The position numbers and the translations under genes are program-made. From assembly GCF_002954445.1 (NCBI RefSeq), contig NZ_MQWA01000001.1, positions 1,709,781-1,773,780 on the forward strand: a DNA stretch of 64,000 bases, in the 5' to 3' direction. The notes under the pieces are model-generated. The model was not told the origin of the DNA. It saw only the letters and a list, made by a program, of their open reading frames with translations, and searched no databases. Shown here one piece after another: positions 35,561-45,756 of this stretch (the first letter of the stretch is position 1; every line of letters begins with the position of its first letter). The DNA is from Rubritalea profundi. GTDB lineage: Bacteria; Verrucomicrobiota; Verrucomicrobiia; Verrucomicrobiales; Akkermansiaceae.

Positions 35561-36022
35561 ATGAGCCCCGAAGAACGCCAAGAAATTGAACACGAAATCG
35601 CCTGCTATCCCTACAAGCAAGCAGTCTGTGTCGATGCGCTGAAAATTTTGCAGAAGCACCGTGGTTGGGTATCCGATGAGGCGGTGAAGGAAGTTGCCGA
35701 GATCTTGGAGATGTCGCCCAGTGAAGTCGATAGCGTGGCCACCTTTTATAACCTCATCTACCGCCAACCCACAGGCCGCCACGTGATCCATGTCTGCGAC
35801 AGCATCAGCTGCTGGGTGATGGGCTGCGGCAGTATTTGCGAGCATTTGAAAAAACGCCTCGGAATCAACATGGGGGAAACCACCCCAGACGGCCGCTTCA
35901 CCCTCCTGCCCATTGTCTGTCTCGGAGCCTGCGATAAGGCTCCCGCCATGATGGTTGGCAAAACCACTCACGAAAATCTCACGCCAGAAACCATCGACGC
36001 ACTTTTGGAAAAACTCCCCTAA
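35561..36022 (+). CDS. nuoE: NADH-quinone oxidoreductase subunit E
   Basis: 153 residues, thioredoxin-like fold holding the [2Fe-2S] cluster N1a. Ligand motifs CDSISCWVMGCG and CLGACDKAP are present (the usual second motif, CxGxC). Start is ATG at 35561, 31 bases after nuoCD. Confidence 0.94.
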   Translation: MSPEERQEIEHEIACYPYKQAVCVDALKILQKHRGWVSDEAVKEVAEILEMSPSEVDSVATFYNLIYRQPTGRHVIHVCDSISCWVMGCGSICEHLKKRLGINMGETTPDGRFTLLPIVCLGACDKAPAMMVGKTTHENLTPETIDALLEKLP

Positions 36023-36046
36023 CAAATAACTATTTCCCCCAACAAA

Positions 36047-37333
36047 TTGGAAACTCCTCTGACAGAACACATCCGTCCTGGACACCCGTCGCCAGACCTC
36101 GCCGCCTACCAAAAACTAGGCGGCTACCAGGCGCTGCGTCGTGCCCTTACGGAAATGACTCCAACTGAGGTTATTGAGGCCGTAAAAGACTCGAACCTTC
36201 GCGGTCGCGGTGGCGCCGGATTTCCCGCTGGATTGAAGTGGAGCCTGGTGCCCAGTGGCGATGACGCGCCACGCCAGCGCTACCTCGTCTGTAATGCTGA
36301 CGAAATGGAGCCAGGCACCTTCAAAGACCGCTACCTGATAGAAGGGAATCCGCACCAGCTGCTAGAGGGAATCATGCTTGCAGCCTACGCCATCAAGGCC
36401 GATACCGCCTACATTTTCCTCCGAGCCGAATACACATGCTCGGAGCGAACCTTGCGTGAGGCCATAGCGGAGCTGTTCGCTGAAAACTTGTTAGGCGACA
36501 ACATTCTAGGCTCTAACTACAACCTAAACATCCATCTCCACACTAGTGCGGGTCGTTACATTTGCGGTGAGGAAACCGCCTTACTGAATGCTCTGGAAGG
36601 CAAACGCGCCGTGCCACGTGCCAAGCCACCTTTCCCGCCCCAAGTGGGTCTTTGGGGGCAGCCGACTATCGTGCAAAACGTCGAAACTCTCTGCTGTGTG
36701 CCGCACATCATCAATCACGGCGCGGATTGGTTCAAAGGTCTTAGCAAAACCAACAACAGCGGCACCAAAATCTACGGGGTCAGTGGCCGAGTCAAACGAC
36801 CGGGTCTGTGGGAACTCCCGCTAGGCACCACACTGCGAGAAATCATTGAGGAGCACGCGGGCGGCATGCTGGATGGCTACAAATTCCGTGGCGTCATCCC
36901 CGGTGGAGCTTCCACGGATTTCTTAGTAGAGGAACACCTCGACCTGCCACTCGACTATGAAACCGTCGCCGCAGCAGGCAGTCGCCTGGGCACTGGCACC
37001 ATGATCGTTCTCGACGACCGCACCTGCCCGATAGCCATGGTGCATAACTTGGAAACCTTCTTTGCCCGCGAATCTTGTGGCTGGTGCACCCCTTGCCGCG
37101 ATGGCCTGCCATGGATCGAGAAAACCCTGAGCGCCATCGAGGAGGGGAGGGGTGTCGCTAGCGATATCGACCTTCTCCACCAACACTCCCGGATGCTTGG
37201 CCCCGGACGCACTTTCTGCGCCTTCGCTCCCGGAGCCGTCGAACCCCTGCAGAGCGCCCTCAAATACTTCGCCGACGACTTCGAGCAACACATCTCCGAA
37301 AAACGCTGCCCTTACAAACATCTTCAATCTTAA
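36047..37333 (+). CDS. nuoF: NADH-quinone oxidoreductase subunit F
   Basis: 428 residues, binds NADH, FMN and the [4Fe-4S] cluster N3. GRGGAGFPAGLKW is the FMN/NADH loop, and ESCGWCTPCRDG provides cluster ligands with a further Cys near CAFAPGA. Starts at a TTG (36047); no ATG precedes the conserved part in frame. Runs directly into nuoG. Confidence 0.95.
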   Translation: METPLTEHIRPGHPSPDLAAYQKLGGYQALRRALTEMTPTEVIEAVKDSNLRGRGGAGFPAGLKWSLVPSGDDAPRQRYLVCNADEMEPGTFKDRYLIEGNPHQLLEGIMLAAYAIKADTAYIFLRAEYTCSERTLREAIAELFAENLLGDNILGSNYNLNIHLHTSAGRYICGEETALLNALEGKRAVPRAKPPFPPQVGLWGQPTIVQNVETLCCVPHIINHGADWFKGLSKTNNSGTKIYGVSGRVKRPGLWELPLGTTLREIIEEHAGGMLDGYKFRGVIPGGASTDFLVEEHLDLPLDYETVAAAGSRLGTGTMIVLDDRTCPIAMVHNLETFFARESCGWCTPCRDGLPWIEKTLSAIEEGRGVASDIDLLHQHSRMLGPGRTFCAFAPGAVEPLQSALKYFADDFEQHISEKRCPYKHLQS

Positions 37334-40049
37334 ATGGCCACGATCACCATAGACGGCAAATCCTACCAAGCCGATGCTTCGCAGAACCTTCTGCAGACAG
37401 CATTGCAGCTGGGGTTCGACCTACCGTATTTCTGCTGGCACCCCGCCATGGGATCTGTCGGGGCGTGCCGCCAATGTGCGGTCAGGCAGTTCCGCGATGA
37501 TGACGACACCACTGGCATGATTGTGATGGCTTGCATGGTGCCAGTTAGCGATGGACTGCGCATTTCCATCGACGACCCCGAAGCCAAAGAATTTCGCAAG
37601 GGCGTGGTCGAGTGGCTGATGACCAACCATCCGCATGACTGCGCAGTGTGTGACGAAGGAGGCGAGTGTCACCTACAGGACATGACAGTGATGGCTGGCC
37701 ACTCCAAGCGTCGTTATAGATTCCAGAAACGCACTCACCGTAACCAATACCTAGGCCCCTTCATCAATCACGAGATGAACCGCTGCATCCAATGCTACCG
37801 CTGTGTGCGTTTCTACAAAGACTATGCTGGTGGCAGAGATCTCGATGTTTTTTCCTCCCGCAATCGGGTTTACTTTGGGCGTCATGAAGAAGGAGTTTTA
37901 GAAAACCCGTTCAGCGGAAATCTGGTCGAAGTTTGTCCCACTGGCGTCTTCACCGATAAGCCTTTCAAAGCCCAGCCCACCCGTAAGTGGGACCTCAGCA
38001 CCGCAGCCTCCATCTGCCCTCATTGCAGCCTTGGTTGCAATACTATCGTAGGCGAACGCTATGGAAAATTCCGCCGAGTGCTCAACCGCTACCACCACGA
38101 CCTCAACGGCTATTTCCTCTGTGATAGAGGACGTTTTGGCTCAGCCTTTGTGAATAGCGACAAACGTAGCAGGCAGCCCCAATGGAGGGAAAATGGACAG
38201 ACGGTTAGCCTCGACAAACAAACCATCACCGACTTGTTAGCTACTGAAATTTTAGACGGTAAAAAAGTGATTGGCATCGGCTCGCCGCGTGCCTCAATGG
38301 AAGCCAACTATGCTCTGAGAACTTTGGTGGGTGAAGACGCCTTTTTTAACGGACTGTCAGAGAACGATGCCGCCATTTCCAAGCAAATCATCAGCATCTA
38401 CCAACACACCCACATCGCTTCTTTGCGTGACGCCGCAGAATCCGATGCCGTTTTTGTTCTCGGTGAAGACCTCACCAATACCGCACCACGACTAGCCTTG
38501 GCTCTGCGACAAGCGGTGCGCAATACGCCGCTGGAAGACGCCGATAAACTCAAGATCCCTCGCTGGCACGCTAGGGCTGTGGCAGATGTCATCCAGCACC
38601 GCCACGGCCCGCTACACCTCGCCTCCATCGCTGCGACTCAGCTCGATGATATCGCCACCAGCAGACATTTGGCCGCACCCGCCGACCTAGCACGCATCGG
38701 TTTCGCCATCGCCCATGAGTTAGACTCCGACGCACCAGCCGTAGCAAACTTAACATCCGAACAAGCCGCCTACGCGAAACAAGTCGCCCATGACCTCCGC
38801 CAAGCGAAACGTCCGCTGGTGGTTGCTGGATCAAGCCTTGGCAGCGTCGCCTTGGTGCAAGCGGCTGGGCAAATCACCAAGGCATTGAAGCAAAATGAAG
38901 CTCGCATTTCTCTGATTGTGGCCGAAGCCAACACGCTCGGTGTGGCCTTGCTTGGAGACAAGAGCATCAGTAGTGCCATTCAGGAGAAAGCCGACACCAT
39001 CATCGTGTTAGAGAACAACATTTTCCGCCGATCCACCGATCATCTGATAAATAGAATGCTCAAATCGGCCAACTGCGTGATCACCATCGATCACCTCGAG
39101 AATGCCACAACTCAGCAAGCCCACGCATCGCTCCCCGCTGCCACTTTCACCGAAGCAAGTGGAACTTCCATCAACAATGAGGGACGTGCGCAGAGAAGCT
39201 TTCAGGTCGTGCTCGCAAGCGATCCTGTGCAAGCTAGTTGGCGTTGGTTACGTGATCTTATGGTCGCGGCAAACAAGCAACAAACTGGCGCATGGGAAAC
39301 TCTCGACGACGTTCTCGCTTCTTTAGTAACTGAATTCCCCAAGCTTGCAAAACTTTCAGAAGTAGCACCCAACTCCAAGTGGCGTCAGAGCAGTCAAAAA
39401 GTCGCCCGAGCCTCGCGTCGTTCTGGTGGCCGTACCGCCATTCTGGCGACCGTGCACGAACCCAAGCCACCAAGCGACCCCGACGCTCCGCTTTCTTTTA
39501 CCATGGAAGGCAACCCGGCCTCCTCATCAACCGCCCTCAACAACCGCTACTGGTCACCTGGTTGGAATTCAGTGCAGGCCCTCAATCAATACCAACAAGA
39601 AATCGGCGGCCCGCTGCGAGGTGGCGACCCCGGCATCTGCCTCTTTGAAAAAAAAAGACGACAACAGCGCGTGGTTTACTGAAATTCCACCAGCATTCAC
39701 ACCTGAGAACGACAAGCTCCTCGCCCTCCCTCGGCACCAGATCTTCGGCACTGAAGAGCTCAGTAACCAATCCTCATCCGTCGCCGAACGCATCCCAATT
39801 CCAGCCATCGGCCTTAACCCTCAAGAAGCTGCCAAACGTAAGCTAAAAGAAGGCTCCACCGTCACCATCACAGCAAACAACAACGAACACAAACTTTCCC
39901 TAACCATCACCCCCGAACTACCAATCGGCACCGCAGCTTTACCCACAAACATCGTCGAGGCTAATACGCTCATTGGGGTGCGCCTTGGTGAAGAAGAATC
40001 AGCGTCCTCTAACAAACAAAGCGCCGATTTTCGGAGCACTCCAAAGTAA
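37334..40049 (+). pseudogene. nuoG: NADH-quinone oxidoreductase subunit G, frameshifted near its 3' end
   Basis: Iron-sulfur subunit with a molybdopterin-oxidoreductase fold. Ligands are visible for N1b (CWHPAMGSVGACRQCAV), the HxxxCxxCxxxxxC site (HPHDCAVCDEGGEC), CIQCYRC with VCPTGVF, and an N7-like CPHCSLGC. The first frame stops at 39682 because an A9 run (39648-39656) has one base too many; with A8 it continues DDNSAWFTEIPPAFTPENDK to TAA at 40047-40049 (904 residues). The stop overlaps the nuoH start by one base. Homopolymer error, mutation, or transcriptional slippage on the A9 could explain it. Confidence 0.87.
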
Positions 40050-41002
40050 TGTCCCCAACCTTCCAGAATATCCTCATCGCGGCCCTCATCCTGTTCTGCA
40101 TGCTGAACATGGCAGCCTTGATGATATGGATTGAGCGACGCTTGCTGGCGTTGATGCAGGATCGATTGGGACCTAACAGAGCTGGGCCATTCGGCTTGTT
40201 AGTTATCCTAGCTGATATGATCAAGATTTTCACTAAGGAAGACTGGATCCCACCATTTTCAGACAAGGTGGTGTTTGTCCTCGCGCCCGCCATCATCATG
40301 GCTACTACTCTGCTTTCGTTCGCCGTGATTCCTTTTGCCCCAGGAATTCAAGTCATCGACCTCAACATTGGCCTACTCTATGTGCTGGCGATGTCGTCGA
40401 TAGGCATTTACAGCATCGTTTTGGCGGGCTGGGCATCCAACAGTAAGTATTCGCTGTTAGGTGGATTAAGAATGTCAGCCCAGATGTTCAGCTACGAGGT
40501 CTTCATGGGGCTTTCCTTGCTCGGAGTGGTGGCTATGGCTGGCACTTTCAATCTGCGCGAAATCGTCGATTCTCAGCAAAGACTATGGTTCGTGGTGCCG
40601 CAGTTCCTTGGCTTTGTGATCTTCATGATTGCCGGGCTGGCGGAAACCCACCGTTTGCCTGCCGACATGCCCGAGGCCGAGAGCGAGCTGATTGCCGGCT
40701 ACCATGCCGAATACTCAGGTATGAAATTCGGCATGTTTTTTGTCGGTGAATACGTCGGGGTGATCTTGATTTCCTCACTGATGGTGGTGCTCTTCTTCGG
40801 CGGATGGCACGGCCCTTTCCTGCCCCCATTAGTATGGTTTGCACTTAAGCTCGGCGCCTTCCTGTTCTTCTTCATCCTCTGCCGCGCTGCTATGCCGCGG
40901 CCACGCTACGACCAATTCATGGCGCTCGGCTGGAAAGTTCTGCTCCCTCTATCGCTGCTCAACGTCCTAGTCACCGGAGCAATCATTTTAGCCAACACCT
41001 AA
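40049..41002 (+). CDS. nuoH: NADH-quinone oxidoreductase subunit H
   Basis: 317 residues, eight membrane helices; lines the quinone channel. Conserved strings: [21 protein letters not shown], the [20 protein letters not shown] loop with its Glu residues, and [25 protein letters not shown] overlaps the nuoG stop (TAATG). Confidence 0.96.
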   Translation: MSPTFQNILIAALILFCMLNMAALMIWIERRLLALMQDRLGPNRAGPFGLLVILADMIKIFTKEDWIPPFSDKVVFVLAPAIIMATTLLSFAVIPFAPGIQVIDLNIGLLYVLAMSSIGIYSIVLAGWASNSKYSLLGGLRMSAQMFSYEVFMGLSLLGVVAMAGTFNLREIVDSQQRLWFVVPQFLGFVIFMIAGLAETHRLPADMPEAESELIAGYHAEYSGMKFGMFFVGEYVGVILISSLMVVLFFGGWHGPFLPPLVWFALKLGAFLFFFILCRAAMPRPRYDQFMALGWKVLLPLSLLNVLVTGAIILANT

Positions 41003-41029
41003 CACACGCCAAAGGCACTAACTCCCCCC

Positions 41030-41057
41030 TTATCACTTATCACTCTACACTTATCAC
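41030..41057 (+). repeat. Heptanucleotide tandem repeat (TTATCAC)
   Basis: Four 7-base units, TTATCAC twice, TCTACAC, TTATCAC, in the short gap between nuoH and nuoI. Similar in design to arrays at 6951, 10102 and 12463. Confidence 0.65.
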
Positions 41058-41065
41058 TTCTAACC

Positions 41066-41581
41066 ATGCTTTCTCACATCCGCAGCCTAGCACTGGTATT
41101 CCGGCATTTATTCCGGAAGAACATCACGATCCAGTATCCCGAGGAAAAGGCTCGCCTCTCGCCGCGTTATCGTGGTCGCATCATCCTAAGTCGCGACCCC
41201 GATGGAGGCGAGCGCTGTGTGGGCTGCCAACTCTGCGCGGTGGTGTGCCCGGTCGACTGCATTGCCCTGCAAGCCGCCGAGGACGAGAACGGCAGACGCT
41301 TCCCTGAGTTTTTCCGCATCAACTTCTCCCGCTGCATCTACTGCGGCCTCTGCGAAGATGCCTGTCCGACCTACGCCATCCAACTCACACCCGATGTGGA
41401 AATGGCGGAATACGATCGGCCTAATCTGGTTTACGAAAAAGAAGACCTGCTGATCTCAGGCGAAGGGAAATACCCCGGTTACAATTACTACAAAGTAGCG
41501 GGACTCTCGATCGGCGGAAAAGACAAGGGTGAGGCTGAAAATGAGTCACCTCCCATCAACCCAAAGGATCTTATGCCATGA
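41066..41581 (+). CDS. nuoI: NADH-quinone oxidoreductase subunit I
   Basis: 171 residues with two [4Fe-4S] motifs, [15 protein letters not shown] and [15 protein letters not shown], binding N6a and N6b. Sits between the peripheral arm and the membrane arm. Its stop overlaps the start of nuoJ (ATGA). Confidence 0.95.
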   Translation: MLSHIRSLALVFRHLFRKNITIQYPEEKARLSPRYRGRIILSRDPDGGERCVGCQLCAVVCPVDCIALQAAEDENGRRFPEFFRINFSRCIYCGLCEDACPTYAIQLTPDVEMAEYDRPNLVYEKEDLLISGEGKYPGYNYYKVAGLSIGGKDKGEAENESPPINPKDLMP

Positions 41582-42099
41582 TCAACCTCTTTTACATCGC
41601 GGCATTGGTTGCCATAATCGCCACTGTATTGGCAATCACCCGCCACCATGCGGTGCATGCCTTGCTCTACTTGATCGTGTCGTTACTCGCGGTGGCGCTG
41701 GTCTTTTTCACGCTAGGCGCGCCCTTCGTGGCAGCGCTTGAAGTCATCATTTATGCGGGAGCGATCCTCGTGCTTTTCTTGTTTGTGATGATGATGCTCA
41801 ACCTGGGACAGGACGCCAAAGAGCAGGAACGCGAGTGGCAACCCCTAAGAATTTGGATAGGACCAGCATTACTCTCCTGCATTTTGTTAGCTCTTATTAT
41901 CCACGCGATCATGGGGGAGGGGAGTGCATCCGTGGTCACTGAGGAGGTTGGGCCCAAGGCGGTCGGCAGTTTACTCTTCGGCCCGTATATGATCGCCGCC
42001 GAACTGGGAGCCTTCCTGCTCATGGCTGGCGTGGTTGGAGCGTCGCATTTGAGACGCCGTGAGTTTCAAAGCGAAATCACTGGGAAGGAGGAATCGTGA
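41578..42099 (+). CDS. nuoJ: NADH-quinone oxidoreductase subunit J
   Basis: 173 residues, five membrane helices. The helix-3 region [20 protein letters not shown] carries the pi-bulge segment of this subunit. Overlaps nuoI by 4 bases and nuoK by 4. Confidence 0.94.
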   Translation: MINLFYIAALVAIIATVLAITRHHAVHALLYLIVSLLAVALVFFTLGAPFVAALEVIIYAGAILVLFLFVMMMLNLGQDAKEQEREWQPLRIWIGPALLSCILLALIIHAIMGEGSASVVTEEVGPKAVGSLLFGPYMIAAELGAFLLMAGVVGASHLRRREFQSEITGKEES

Positions 42100-42404
42100 G
42101 CGCCGTGCCTATCAATCACGTGCTGATTCTAGCCGCTATCTTGTTCAGCGTTGGCCTTACTGGGGTGCTGGCGCGGCGTAACATCATCTTCATGCTGGTC
42201 TCTGTAGAAGTCATGCTGAATGCCGCGGGGCTCGCATTTGTCGCGGCGGGTGCGCGCTGGCAGCAGGCAGATGGTCAGGTGATGTTCCTATTCATTCTCA
42301 CCATGGCATCAGCTGAAGTAGCGGTGGGGTTGGCGCTCATTCTCCACCTTCATTGGCGTCGTCTCTCGCTCGACTCTGACACCCTTAACAAGATGAAAGG
42401 ATAA
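42096..42404 (+). CDS. nuoK: NADH-quinone oxidoreductase subunit K
   Basis: 102 residues, three helices, with the conserved Glu pair in [19 protein letters not shown] and [15 protein letters not shown] start inside the nuoJ stop overlap, with a strong ribosome binding site (GGAAGGAGG, just before). Confidence 0.94.
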   Translation: MSAVPINHVLILAAILFSVGLTGVLARRNIIFMLVSVEVMLNAAGLAFVAAGARWQQADGQVMFLFILTMASAEVAVGLALILHLHWRRLSLDSDTLNKMKG

Positions 42405-42406
42405 CC

Positions 42407-44290
42407 ATGCTCAACCAACTCTGGCTAGTGCCGACACTCCCACTGCTCGGCTTCCTGATCCTCGCACTGTGCGGATCGCGCTGGAGTCGTGGGTTGGTGG
42501 CTACGGTTGGTTGTGGCTCGATCGGTCTATCCGCCTTAGTGGCCACCGCTGCAGGATTTGATCTACTAACAACGAATAGCGAAAACGCCTCTTTTACTCA
42601 ACATCTCTGGAACTGGTTCGAGGTCGGCGGGCTTTCGCTAAGCATCGGTCTGCACCTTGATGCGCTATCGCTGTTGATGATCTTGGTGGTGACTTGGGTG
42701 GCCTTCTTCATCCATATCTATGCCAGCGAATACATGGCGAAGGAAGGCTATAGCCGCTTCTTTGCCTATCTCAACCTATTCGTCTGCGCCATGCTGGTTC
42801 TGGTGTTGGCTGATAACCTATTGATGCTTCTGCTAGGCTGGGAAGGTGTGGGGCTGTGCAGTTATTTACTCATCGGTTTTTGGTATAGCGATCCCGCCAA
42901 TGGCGCTGCAGCGCGCAAAGCTTTTGTGGTAACACGGGTGGGGGACACAGCGCTGATGGTCGGCATTTTACTGCTTTTCAAACATCTCGGCACGCTCGAT
43001 ATCGGGCAAATTCTATCCACAGCAAACGCTCAATGGCAGCCAGGATCCACCATCGCTATCACCGCCGCCGCCCTGTTGCTGGGGGGTGCTGTGGGGAAAT
43101 CTTCCCAGCTACCTCTGCAAACATGGCTGCCCGATGCGATGGCTGGCCCCACCCCCGTGAGCGCTCTAGTGCATGCCGCCACCATGGTGACCGCAGGGGT
43201 CTATCTGATCGCCCGGATGCATGGCATTTTCCTACTCGCGCCAGTGGTGATGGGTGTGGTGGCCGTGTTAGGCGCGACCACAATGTTAGTGGCTGGCTGC
43301 AGTGCGCTGGTACAAAGCGACCTAAAACGCGTGCTGGCGTATTCAACTATCAGTCAAATCGGCTACATGTTTCTCGCGTTGGGAGTGGGAGCCTGGACGG
43401 CGGCGATGTTTCACTTCATGACCCACGCCTTTTTCAAAGCCCTGCTCTTCCTGGGAGCTGGCGCGGTGATTCATTCCCTGAATGATCAAAAAGATATGTT
43501 CAAGATGGGGGGATTGCGGAAAAAACTGCCCGCCGTGTTCTGGACTTTTCTGATAGGGTCGGCGTCGTTGGCGGCACTCCCTTTGGTCACCTCGGGGTTC
43601 TACAGTAAGGAGCTCATCCTCTGGAGTGCCTGGGCCTCTCCTCATGGTCATCCAACTCTCTGGGCCGCGGGGATTGTTGGAGCCTTCATCACTGCTCTCT
43701 ACACGACTCGTGCAGTGATTCTGACCTTCTTCGGCAAAGTAAAAACAGAAGTAAGCCACCAACCTGGAGCGCGCATGGTGCTACCGCTGTGCATTCTTGC
43801 AGCTCTCTCAACCGTGGCGGGTTTGCTACAGACTCCTCACAGCCTCGGTCACCTGCATGCCTTTTCTGATCTGCTAGAAACTGCTCTGCCTGTCACTCAC
43901 CTCAATGGCAGTTCTTCCGTAGAAATCACGCTACAAGCCGTGGCTGTGGCGATTGTTCTAGCGGGAGTCGCACTGGCTTACTGGCTCTATCAAAAAGCGC
44001 CACATCTCCCTGAGCGCATCGCATCTGGCTGGGGGAAACCTATACGTAAAGCTTGGCTGGCAGGTTGGGGGTTTGACTGGATTTACGATCAGCTGCTGGT
44101 GAAACCCATCGTCGCTGTGGCCCAGTTAAACCGACGCGACATCATCGATCTCTTCTACACGGGCCTCGCCAGCTTTGCGCGTTTACTCAATTTCCTGCTC
44201 AGTGCCAGCCAGACCGGACGCATGCGTTGGTATGCGGCGGGCATTTCCGCAGGCACCATTTTCATCTTCCTAATCGTTTATTTCACATGA
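42407..44290 (+). CDS. nuoL: NADH-quinone oxidoreductase subunit L
   Basis: 627 residues, antiporter-like proton-pumping subunit with the long lateral helix. Diagnostic: LLGWEGVGLCSYLLIGFWY, KSSQLPLQTWLPDAMAGPTP and VHAATMVTAGVYLIARM, and SDLKRVLAYSTISQIGYM. The end has the amphipathic segment and a final membrane anchor. Starts two bases after nuoK. Confidence 0.96.
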   Translation: MLNQLWLVPTLPLLGFLILALCGSRWSRGLVATVGCGSIGLSALVATAAGFDLLTTNSENASFTQHLWNWFEVGGLSLSIGLHLDALSLLMILVVTWVAFFIHIYASEYMAKEGYSRFFAYLNLFVCAMLVLVLADNLLMLLLGWEGVGLCSYLLIGFWYSDPANGAAARKAFVVTRVGDTALMVGILLLFKHLGTLDIGQILSTANAQWQPGSTIAITAAALLLGGAVGKSSQLPLQTWLPDAMAGPTPVSALVHAATMVTAGVYLIARMHGIFLLAPVVMGVVAVLGATTMLVAGCSALVQSDLKRVLAYSTISQIGYMFLALGVGAWTAAMFHFMTHAFFKALLFLGAGAVIHSLNDQKDMFKMGGLRKKLPAVFWTFLIGSASLAALPLVTSGFYSKELILWSAWASPHGHPTLWAAGIVGAFITALYTTRAVILTFFGKVKTEVSHQPGARMVLPLCILAALSTVAGLLQTPHSLGHLHAFSDLLETALPVTHLNGSSSVEITLQAVAVAIVLAGVALAYWLYQKAPHLPERIASGWGKPIRKAWLAGWGFDWIYDQLLVKPIVAVAQLNRRDIIDLFYTGLASFARLLNFLLSASQTGRMRWYAAGISAGTIFIFLIVYFT

Positions 44291-45756
44291 TGCTTCCTTT
44301 GCTCATTCTCGTTCTCCTGCTGGGTGGCCTGTTAGTATGGGCCGCAGGGAGAATAAGTGCCTCGGCGACTCGCTGGACGGCGCTGACAGTGCTATTGCTA
44401 GACGCTGCTCTGGTGGGATGGATTTTCTGCGCTATCAATGATTCCCCAGCAGACGGGCGCTGGCTGATGACCTATGAAGTCGACTGGATCACCGCGCTCA
44501 ACGTCCAGCTTTACCTAGCAGTCGACGGCTTCAGTTTGGCATTGATCTTACTCACCATTTTCCTCGGCATTGTTGCGGTGCTAGCATCGTGGAAAGGCAT
44601 TACCGAGCGCGTTGGATTTTTCTATTTTAATCTACTCTGGGTGCTGGCCGGCACGCTGGGAGTATTCATGGCGCTCGACCTCCTCGCTTTTTTCTTCTTC
44701 TGGGAGCTAATGGTAGTGCCAATGGTGTTTCTAATTGCGATCTGGGGGCACGAGAACCGTCGTTATGCTGCCATCAAGTTCTTCATTTTTACTCAGGCCA
44801 GTAGCCTGTTGATGTTAGTGTCGATTGTGGGGCTGTATGCGCTGCACGGCACGTTCCGCTATGACGACTTGCTGGGTACTGAAATGCCAGAGGGCACTGC
44901 TTTTTGGCTGATGCTGGGATTCTTTGTAGCCTTCACAGTCAAGCTCCCAGCCTTCCCATTCCACACCTGGCTCGCCGACGCCCACACCGAGGCTCCGACT
45001 GCGGGCAGTGTCATTCTCGCGGGGCTGATGCTGAAAACGGGTGCATATGGGCTGGTGCGCATTGTCGTGCCTTTGTTTCCTGATGCCGCACGCGATTTTG
45101 CACCGATTGCTCTGGCGATGGGGGTCATCGGCATTCTCTACGGAGCTCTGTTAGCCTTGGCTCAGACTGACCTGAAACGGCTCATTGCTTACACTAGTGT
45201 GAGCCACATGGGCTTTGTGTTAGTGGGGGTGTTTTCATGGAATAGCTGGGCGGTGCAAGGCGTGCTGATGCAGATGATTTGCCACGGTATCAGCACTGGT
45301 GCCTTGTTCATTATCGCTGGGGCGCTGCAGGACCGCATGCACACGCGGGATATCCGTCGCATGGGGGGCCTGTGGGGTGTCACTCCGAAGCTCGCGGCAT
45401 TCGGACTCGTGTTTGCTCTGGCATCGCTAGGATTGCCGGGTATGGGGAATTTTATAGGTGAATTTCTCATCCTGCTAGGCAGCTTCCAAATCAGCCCGAC
45501 CATTGCCATTATAGCTGCGTTATCATTGCCAGCCTCCGCAATCTACTCACTGAGGATTGTCCAACGTACCTTCCATGGCCAGCAGGCAGAAAGGTGGAGC
45601 GTTACGGATTTCGACCGACGTGAAATAGGCGTGATGGCGGTGCTAGTCATAGCCATCCTGTGGCTAGGTCTGATGCCCCAGCCGGTGTTAGATCTAGTGT
45701 CGCCGTCTCTCACAGAAACCTTGGAAAGAACTCAGCAGAATGGAGGTGCTCAGTGA
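44287..45756 (+). CDS. nuoM: NADH-quinone oxidoreductase subunit M
   Basis: 489 residues from ATG 44287, which overlaps the nuoL stop (ATGA); an earlier TTG at 44227 is unlikely. Antiporter-like pump with FFWELMVVPMVFLIAIWG, KLPAFPFHTWLADAHTEAPT and DLKRLIAYTSVSHMGFVL. Confidence 0.95.
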   Translation: MMLPLLILVLLLGGLLVWAAGRISASATRWTALTVLLLDAALVGWIFCAINDSPADGRWLMTYEVDWITALNVQLYLAVDGFSLALILLTIFLGIVAVLASWKGITERVGFFYFNLLWVLAGTLGVFMALDLLAFFFFWELMVVPMVFLIAIWGHENRRYAAIKFFIFTQASSLLMLVSIVGLYALHGTFRYDDLLGTEMPEGTAFWLMLGFFVAFTVKLPAFPFHTWLADAHTEAPTAGSVILAGLMLKTGAYGLVRIVVPLFPDAARDFAPIALAMGVIGILYGALLALAQTDLKRLIAYTSVSHMGFVLVGVFSWNSWAVQGVLMQMICHGISTGALFIIAGALQDRMHTRDIRRMGGLWGVTPKLAAFGLVFALASLGLPGMGNFIGEFLILLGSFQISPTIAIIAALSLPASAIYSLRIVQRTFHGQQAERWSVTDFDRREIGVMAVLVIAILWLGLMPQPVLDLVSPSLTETLERTQQNGGAQ

